NCBI RefSeq assembly: GCF_963576615.1
Contig: NC_088717.1
Coordinates: 37,402,302 to 37,466,301 of the forward strand
DNA length: 64,000 bases
Direction: 5' to 3'
Source of the DNA: Watersipora subatra
Lineage: Eukaryota > Bryozoa > Gymnolaemata > Cheilostomatida > Watersiporidae
The position numbers and the translations under genes are program-made. A model generated the notes under the pieces. The model saw nothing but the letters and a program-made list of their open reading frames with translations. It was not told the origin of the DNA and ran no database searches. Below are positions 46,341 to 64,000 of this stretch, one piece after another. Each line of letters starts with the position of its first letter. Position 1 is the first letter of the stretch.

Positions 46341-46969
46341 TTTACTTGTTGCATGTAAAGCTTGGTGTGATTGGTGAAAGGTGGCATATTTAAAGCAACT
46401 GCCATTGTAACACAAAAACAAAAGGCTTTGACATCTAGACTACACTTGATCATTTTTGACACTCGTTGACACCTATAATCAGCGAGACATCTGTGAGTTC
46501 TCTTAAACGGATTTTAATAGAAGATGGAATCTGTTCAATAAGGATCCCTCATTTCAATGAATTAAATATAGGCCCTACATAAATTATTTCTCATTTGTCA
46601 ATTACTAACACATAATATATATTGCAACACCATTGTCTTGTATTTTATTGTTTAAAGTTATAATAACTGGTCTTTTATTTATAGTAAACATATTAGGTTT
46701 ATGCTAACAATGCTTTATTGAACTCATTCCCATGTCTTCCATAGAGAAATTACTGATTTGGGAAGTTGCAAAGACAGTGAAATGTAGAAGACAACTCAAA
46801 AGTTATAAATAAATACACATAGAACTCAGTACATGCTTATTGTCAAGCCTATTCTACAACAGACAGGTTTTCAACATTTTTCACACATATTTCTCTGGAA
46901 CAGAGTTAGGCAAAGCGAATGTGGCCCCTCGAGCCGTAGCCTGCCCACCTCTCCTATAGGAGATCCAAA

Positions 46970-47810
46970 AGCGCCTAAAGTTGAACCATAGCTGTCACGT
47001 TCAACTTTTATCGTAGTTTCTAGGTAAATCAGACACGCTGATTCCGAATTTTTACTTAATATAAAGATTGGTTCACTAACCTTCAAAGTCATTAAAGGCT
47101 TTTTTAAAGCGCTTCAATATCCGTATCGAAAAAAACACAGTCAGCATTACAAGCTCCGCCCATAAATATGTGACGAAACCTAGCTTTTTGAGGAACGGAA
47201 GTTAGGGATGTTTTGTCCGATTTAGAATAATAGAGAGGGAGTGTCTTAAAACCTATTATTATCTAAATCCAGCCTGTAAAATAATCTCAGTCTTTTATGA
47301 AAGGTAGATAAACTATTTAAAATTGATCGTAGCTTGTTACATGATGTTTAAATAGGGTGAACGCCGAGAAAAATGAGCTCAAAAAGCGCATTTTTATCAC
47401 AAGCTAGCGTAGTTATCGCGCTTTTTTGAGCTCATTTTTAAATATGCAATGTTAAATAGCTTATCTACCTTTCAGTAAAGACTGAGATTACTTTTAAGGC
47501 TGAGATTACGGTAGAAAATAATAGATTTTAAAACACCCATCTCTATTATTCTAAATCGGACTAACCATCCCTAACTTCCATTCCTAAAAAGCTAGGTTAC
47601 GCCATGTATTTATAGGCGAAGCTTGTTGTGCCGATAGTGTTGTTTTCGAAACCGATATTAACACGCTGTAAAAAAGCCTTCATTACTCTGAAAGTTAATG
47701 AACCAATCTTCATTTTGAGTACAAAATCGGAATCAATGTGTCTGATTTACCTAGTAACTATGATAAAAGTTGTACGTGACAGTTATGGTTTAAAGCCTAA
47801 TGCATGGCCT
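46970..47810. mobile_element. Large foldback element (about 835 bp)
   Basis: Two arms of about 400 nt are inverted copies around a centre near 47405. Examples: ATGAGCTCAAAAAGCGC versus GCGCTTTTTTGAGCTCAT; GTAAATCAGACACGCTGATT versus AATCAATGTGTCTGATTTAC; AGCTGTCACGTTCAACTTTT versus AAAGTTGTACGTGACAG. It has no coding potential. Confidence 0.85.
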
Positions 47811-48394
47811 AACGTCTAAAGATATTAATCTGTGAACAACAGATTAGAACAGACATTCCATAAAGACCGATGGTGGTGGCGGGTGTGGTATTCAACCTTA
47901 AGACACTCTTTCTGTCAAATCAATTAAAGAGATTTATCTCCTGTAGCTACGCAGGCACCTTGGACAAATATGGACAAGAGATGACATCCTACATTCATTT
48001 TTTTTCTGATAGAACATTCTTCCAACCATCTCTACACCAACCATGAGCCCTGCAAGAGGCTTTTCGGTGTCAGACTGTTTAGAATCAACTCGATCGCTTT
48101 GTGATTTATGTTTTTGGAATCTTCTGGAAGCTGATAAATACGTTTACAAATCACATTTGCAAATGTTCACCACTTATACACCATTGACAAGAGAAGATTT
48201 TAATTTAAGTTTTTTTGTGATTATACAATTTCATCAGACAACCATTACAGTTAGAATATGAATATGGAACTGGCTTTAAGCATCGAGTAATAACTAGCTT
48301 GTCAAACCTTTTAAATATATATTAATTGTATATGTTAATATATGTTAACTGTTTCAATGATTATTACTTTGTATTTCACCTGACAGATGAAGAA

Positions 48395-48610
48395 GCATTG
48401 TGTGTCATGTATACTGTATTATGTATTGTACATCATGTAGTGCCTATTATGTATTACCTACTACATATTGCACATTATATGTTATGTATTACATGTTGCA
48501 TATTATGTGTTATAGATTATGCTTTGCATGTTATGTGTTATGCACTATGTGTTACATACTATGCAGTATCTACTATGCAGTACGCGTTAAATATTACACG
48601 TTACGAGTTT
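48395..48610. repeat. Degenerate ATT/ATG-rich tandem repeat
   Basis: Irregular ATTATGTATTACATGTTGCA-like words; open frames here (CVMYTVLCIV) are low complexity. Confidence 0.65.
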
Positions 48611-49090
48611 GGAACTAAATTTTATGTATTACAAAATATATATTAGGCTGTTTTTCTTGCTTCCGACAATTTAGCAGGTGTGATAGTCATGCAATTTTTA
48701 CAAAATAAACTTTTGCTGTCAAGAAATTGCACAGCTGTGCATCTCTACAGTAGGATCAAATCACTACACACAGAGATAGTGCACTATTGCAAAACAAGAT
48801 GTAAACACACCTTGTTTGCTTCTGTCTATTCATATGTCCAAATAAGGAGTTATCTAATCAACTCGTTATTTATGACTCATTGCTATTGCGGTAAAAGTTG
48901 GTAACTGACATAAATATGTGGCAATTATATGAGTGAGTTGGCTTGAGCTGGCAAGAGTTAGTCATGATAGTGAAGATAGTTGCATCATGTTTAGTCAGGC
49001 CGGCTTTTAAATATGAAGAGATAAGAACTTTTATTTGTGCCAGGCACTTATCAATCAATGTCGTTGTTATTGAACTTAACCAGGCTTTGC

Positions 49091-49098
49091 TTATAAGG
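49091..49098 (+). promoter_or_regulatory. Probable TATA box of the P450 gene
   Basis: TTATAAGG lies 93 nt before the ATG. The tandem copy has ATATAA exactly 93 nt before its ATG (61588), and the sequence from AACTGTAAAGCATTCACAAT to the ATG is almost identical in both. Confidence 0.5.
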
Positions 49099-49183
49099 CC
49101 GCTACGCCTCAACTGTAAAGCATTCACAATTGAAACATCAGAGTGCGTGCAGTTGTTCACTAGCTACTACTGAGGTACAAGGG

Positions 49184-60059
<10,876 letters not shown>

Positions 60060-60278
60060 CAAGGGAAGAATTAAGGCTATTTTCCAGAGAATTAAGGCTA
60101 TTTTCCAAATACCTACAGAGGCATATACTGTTTTTATATTTAGACCGCTAGATATTTGTGTAAGGTAGAGCATTGGTCATGTTTAACTGGGACTGTTCAC
60201 TTAAAATTTATACTGGTAAGGTTTGTTAACTATGCAGATGTAATAGTTATTGATGAAATGTTATTTTTATTATAATTT

Positions 60279-60284
60279 ATTAAA
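60279..60284 (+). terminator. Probable poly(A) signal of the P450 gene
   Basis: ATTAAA about 220 nt after the stop codon. Confidence 0.5.
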
Positions 60285-60989
60285 ACTGTTCATACTAAAA
60301 TTATGACTTTGTGTTGACATTTTTGAGAGCTAAATTGAGTACAGCCATTGCAGAGGATTAATGCGTTTGTACTTTTTATTTCGAGTATGACCTTAATGTG
60401 ATCTATGCCAGGAGCTGACAACTCCTATGTTTAAGGCCATTCTCGGAGCTTAAAACCTTGTTAGTGTTTACGCAAGGTAGCTTTTTATTACTCATTCACA
60501 ACCTCCGGTGACAAGATTTGTCCCTCTTGAGTATCTAACACAGATAAGCATTGACAACAACAATTGATGCATATATAGTATTGTTTTAGTATTTTGGAGT
60601 TCAACATGCTCAGTATTTCAATAACTTTGTGTCAATATCAATACGATTGTAAACTTATATCTATATTATATTTTGATAAAAATTTTTTTGTATTTCATAT
60701 ACTCATACTGAAAATATAAAGGCTTCAAGGCATTTTGCACATGCAAACTGCAAGTTATATGTACTAACTCTTGCCTAACTGCATTACTTATAAACAAGCA
60801 GCATACTCATCTCCAGATGGCTCATTGTGTTGAAAGAGAATGCGTAGCACCATTTTAAAAGAAGCATTGCTATCCGAAAGTTCATACTTACAACGACTAT
60901 CTACATTATATAAGCAATCTAGCAACTATCTACATGTATATAAGCAAGTACTTCGACAACAACCATTTGCTGCTAATGTCTCAGGCTGA

Positions 60990-61265
60990 AGGCAGTTGTG
61001 ACCTGATGGTCCAGAAGGCCTGACCCGCAAACAACAGGTTGGGTTCAACTCCCAAAAAGGTCACTGGTGATGACAGGAAAGACATCCAACTTTAAATTTC
61101 TCTCTGCAACCAGACGTGACATCTGTCCTTAAAACCGAACTCAGGCATGTCCAGCCAAGGTCACAGAGCCATTGTTTGTACAATAATACTCCTAAAAACA
61201 TACACCACTTCTGCTAAGCAGGTATCTTACTCCATTTTCAAGGGTTTGCTAACATTACACATTTG
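60990..61265 (+). repeat. SINE family A, copy
   Basis: GACCTGATGGTCCAGAAGGC (box A region), AGGTTGGGTTCAACTCCC (box B), ACTCAGGCATGTCCAGCCAA, CCATTGTTTGTACAATAATA, then the AAGCAGGTATCTTACTCC tail. Confidence 0.75.
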
Positions 61266-61587
61266 ACCAACATTGCAGCTAGCATCTCAAGCCAAATACC
61301 TTTATAGAACATTGAAGGCAGGTTATAAGATTTTATGTACAGAGCAATAACAATTTGCGTCATCTGCACCTTCCAGTTTTCTAATTATTATTATAGCTAA
61401 GCCTTAAAAAGAAGCCTCACTGTGCTGAAAGCTAGTGCCAGAAGATTAAATATATCTACAGTCTTTGTGATAAGCTAGCTCTGATTTGTTATGCTAGTAG
61501 AGCAAATTGCAACTAACTACTAGTCGTGCCTTGGCCACATATTTGCTGATAACGGGGAGGCGGCGTGTTATTAAGTCTATCAAAGGC

Positions 61588-61593
61588 ATATAA
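61588..61593 (+). promoter_or_regulatory. Probable TATA box of the second P450
   Basis: ATATAA, 93 nt before the ATG, at the same spacing as in the first gene. Confidence 0.5.
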
Positions 61594-61680
61594 CACTCAT
61601 GCACCGCAACTGTAAAGCATTCACAATTGAAACATCAGAGTGCCTGCAGTCGTTTACTAGCTACTACTGAGATACAAGGG

Positions 61681-61754
61681 ATGGAGTTGATTGAAGGATT
61701 TGATCTTCCACTGTGGAGCATTCTACTTACTCTTGTTCTACTTCTAGGCTATGT
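61681..61754 (+). CDS. Second, tandem CYP3-clan P450: exon 1 only, gene runs off right edge
   Basis: Encodes the same 24-residue membrane anchor as 49184-49257, with G5E and A19V-type changes (MELIEGFDLPLW..., LTLVLLLGY), and the same GT|GTAAGT donor in phase 2. About 130 nt of upstream sequence and much of intron 1 are also duplicated. The last bases of the window (about 63925-64000) match 49750-49820, which lies about 125 nt before exon 2 of the first gene, so exon 2 of this copy should begin just past the edge. Whether the copy is intact cannot be judged here. Confidence 0.8.
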
Positions 61755-62229
61755 GTAAGTTACACACTGCAGCTGAATTTTATGTGTTAGTCGATCTATT
61801 AAGTATTTGAACAACAGACTGATAAAATTATAAAATGAGTTAAATATGTTTATGAAGCTGCGCTGAGGATGCATCAACAAATCTAGATATAGCTGGGAAT
61901 CTATGTACCAGCAAGACTAAGGAAGTAGTCTGGTAGTATGTAGGAGTATGAACACTATAGTACTACCACATGATATATTAAACCGGGGTAAATGCAGTGA
62001 AGCCTATAGCCAGCCTGGCCGAATCTCGCAATGCACCTACTAGCATACAAAGACTGTTAACTCTTTGAGACAATGCTTTGTCCAAATGGTGGAAGATATT
62101 GGGAGCAGTTAACTACTAGATGAAACTAGTTACAGCTCCATGCTTCTTTGATTAGCTTGTGATTTTAAGAGCTGTCTAAGCTTGTAGCAGTGACTAGCTG
62201 TAATAATGAACAGTCTCGCCCCCTAAAAA

Positions 62230-62545
62230 GATGTCGCATCTGTAGCCCAGTGGACTAAAAGACCTGACCTACAAACAACAGGCTGAGTTCAGTTCCCAAA
62301 AAAGGCCACTGGTAGTGACAGGAATGACTTCTAACCTTGAAGTGCTCTCTGCAACTGGCCACTTTTTTAGCTGTCAAGGTTTCCTCACCAGTGAACTCAG
62401 ACATATCCAGCCAAGATCACAGAAAGTTGCTTTGTGCAACAACGTTTTTGATTGATAAACACTCACGCCCTCTGCTTGTAGTAAGCTGAGCAGGCCTCAT
62501 ACTCCATCTCCAATGGATTGCTTACATAGTAATTGAATCCATTTA
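62230..62545 (+). repeat. SINE family A, copy in intron 1 of the second P450
   Basis: CATCTGTAGCCCAGTGGACT (box A region), CAGGCTGAGTTCAGTTCCC (box B), GGCCACTGGTAGTGACAGGA, ACTCAGACATATCCAGCCAA, CCTCTGCTTGTAGTAAGCTG. Confidence 0.8.
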
Positions 62546-62574
62546 TCGCTTCAACTCTCCAGTATGCAAAGAGA

Positions 62575-62895
62575 AGGGAGGGAGAGGGAGAGAGGGAGGG
62601 AAGGAGAAGGAAGAGAGGTAGATAAAGGGAGGAGGGAAGAAGGAAGAAGGATAGATACAGGAAGAGGGAGGGAAGGAAGAGGGATAGATAGAGGGGAAGG
62701 GAGGGATAGATAGAGAGAGAGGGAGGGAAGGAGGAAGAGGGAAGGAGGGAGGGAAGGAGGAAGGAAGAGGGATCGATAGAGGGAGAGGGAGGGAGGGAGG
62801 GAGAGGGAAGGAGGGTGGAAGAGGGATAGATAGAGAGAGAGGGAAGGAGGGAGGAAGAGAGATAGATAGAGGAAGAGGGAGAGAGAGAGAGAGAA
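62575..62895 (+). repeat. GGGA/GAAG purine tract
   Basis: Over 300 nt of almost pure purine on the plus strand, built from GAGGGAGGGAAGGAGG and GATAGATAGAG units. Confidence 0.93.
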
Positions 62896-62899
62896 GCTA

Positions 62900-63589
62900 C
62901 CAGGTTATGAAAGAGCTACTAGATCCAGCATCTGTCTATCTAGTATCTGTATAGACTACAGCCAACCCTCTACATGCAAAGTTAATTTGTTCAGTGTAGC
63001 AAGTTGTTCTAGCATTACAAATAGCATTGCATATATCATTTTGTTCAGTTCATTTCAGAACCTAAAAACCAATAGTTGATTCAGGACATTACATATAGCT
63101 TTGAAACAAATGCATTCTATAAAATATATCAGAATTAAAGTAAATACCCAAAGTATATGTCAAACCTAAATTAACAAATTGATAAGAAAGGATATTGTTA
63201 CCTTAGAGTAGGCTCTGCTATATATAGGAACCGGTAGTAGGGTTAGTCATAGAAATACATGATAGGACCTAGTCTAAATCACACTGAATATAACTCAATT
63301 TGATTGATTTATTTATATTATGTTTAGGTATAATCTTTCGTTTCTATTAGTTTAATTACACTTTTTACAAAGTTGTGATATTTTGAAATGCTTTTGAACA
63401 TGAGAAAATGTTGAAAACTACTTGATACTCCAAGAAAAGTATTTGATCATGTTTTATTGTTGGTAAAAATCTATACATAGAATCAGGTATGGCAGTCTTT
63501 GTATGTCATAGTTGACTGTATTCATAGCACGTAGATTGATAGCTAACCTTTGCTTTTTTATCTCTATGTATATGACTGATAAAGCAGCT
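62900..63589. other. Intron sequence of second P450, nothing recognised
   Basis: AT-rich, without exon-like frames or repeats that I could identify. Confidence 0.5.
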
Positions 63590-63905
63590 GAGCAGCCGTG
63601 GCCCAGTAGTCTAGCACGCCTGACCGGCAAACAGCGGGTTGGGGTTATCAAAAAGCACCATTTGTGATGACAAGAATGACATTCAACATTAAATTGCTCT
63701 CTGTGATTGGGCATGTCTCTAGTTGTTGAGGTTCTCTTGCCACTGGACTCAGACATGTCCAGCCAAGGTCACAGAACCATTGTTTGCATAACGATGTTCT
63801 TTACAATGTGCACAGCCTCTACTTGCACTAGGCTAAGCAGACATCATACTCGATGCTGGAGAGATTACTTACATACTTAGTAGATATTGAATTCAATTAT
63901 CTTTT
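63590..63905 (+). repeat. SINE family A, copy
   Basis: GCCGTGGCCCAGTAGTCTAG (box A region), GCGGGTTGGGGTTATC (box B), ACTCAGACATGTCCAGCCAA, CCTCTACTTGCACTAGGCTA. The first P450 intron keeps only the 3' part of the same insertion (49595-49720), so the SINE predates the gene duplication or was carried with it. Confidence 0.75.
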
Positions 63906-64000
63906 TATTTTTCCAATATACAAAAGATGTTATGAAACTGTTGCTGAGAGTGCTATAATGCGGTCGGCAGGTTCATAAAATGTGTCTAAGAAAAAGTGGT

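Larger units (their letters stand above)
45416..49183. other. Intergenic region between receptor and P450
   Basis: The 5' untranslated exon and promoter of the receptor must lie in its left part but cannot be placed. It contains the family B repeats, the foldback at 46970-47810 and a degenerate repeat at 48395-48610. No supported gene. Confidence 0.6.

Overview
The window looks like nuclear DNA of an invertebrate animal. It is AT-rich, its genes are split by GT-AG introns, and it carries tRNA-derived SINE-like repeats, Tc1-type and MITE DNA elements, a Penelope-like retroelement, a LINE fragment and many minisatellites. A true AMPA-type glutamate receptor next to a CYP3-clan P450 fits a bilaterian, plausibly a spiralian (mollusc, annelid or bryozoan type). 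The species cannot be fixed from the sequence alone. No bacterial or viral gene block was seen.

Layout. Positions 1-3276 (minus) hold the first two coding exons of an unrecognised secreted or luminal protein that runs off the left edge; an intron copy of a 21-bp minisatellite lies at 290-765. Positions 3277-10332 are repeat-rich. A (TA)n tract there is broken up by a 5'-truncated Penelope-like element (RT tail plus GIY-YIG), a 1.1-kb MITE with a nested foldback, and a frameshifted LINE 3' end with a restriction-like endonuclease.

Positions 10333-45415 (minus) are one complete AMPA-type ionotropic glutamate receptor subunit gene. I assembled it from 20 coding exons whose splice phases all agree, giving 880 residues. 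It has a signal peptide, amino-terminal domain, S1, TM1, pore loop, TM3, S2, TM4 and a short tail. Its pore carries Cys at the Q/R-site position. Its introns hold an intact Tc1 transposon, several SINE-like families, and at least eight minisatellites, one of which contains the exon 12 splice donor. A partial inverted copy of exon 4 in intron 5 could pair with exon 4 in the pre-mRNA.

Positions 45416-49183 are intergenic and include an ~835-bp foldback. Positions 49184-60059 (plus) are a complete CYP3-clan cytochrome P450 gene: 12 coding exons, 527 residues, all signature motifs present. A second, tandem copy starts at 61681 with the same first exon and a matching TATA-like element, and continues past the right edge. 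The receptor and the P450 show no functional link; they are simply neighbours in divergent orientation.

All exon borders were inferred by eye from GT/AG sites, reading phase and family similarity. No transcript data or database search was available.
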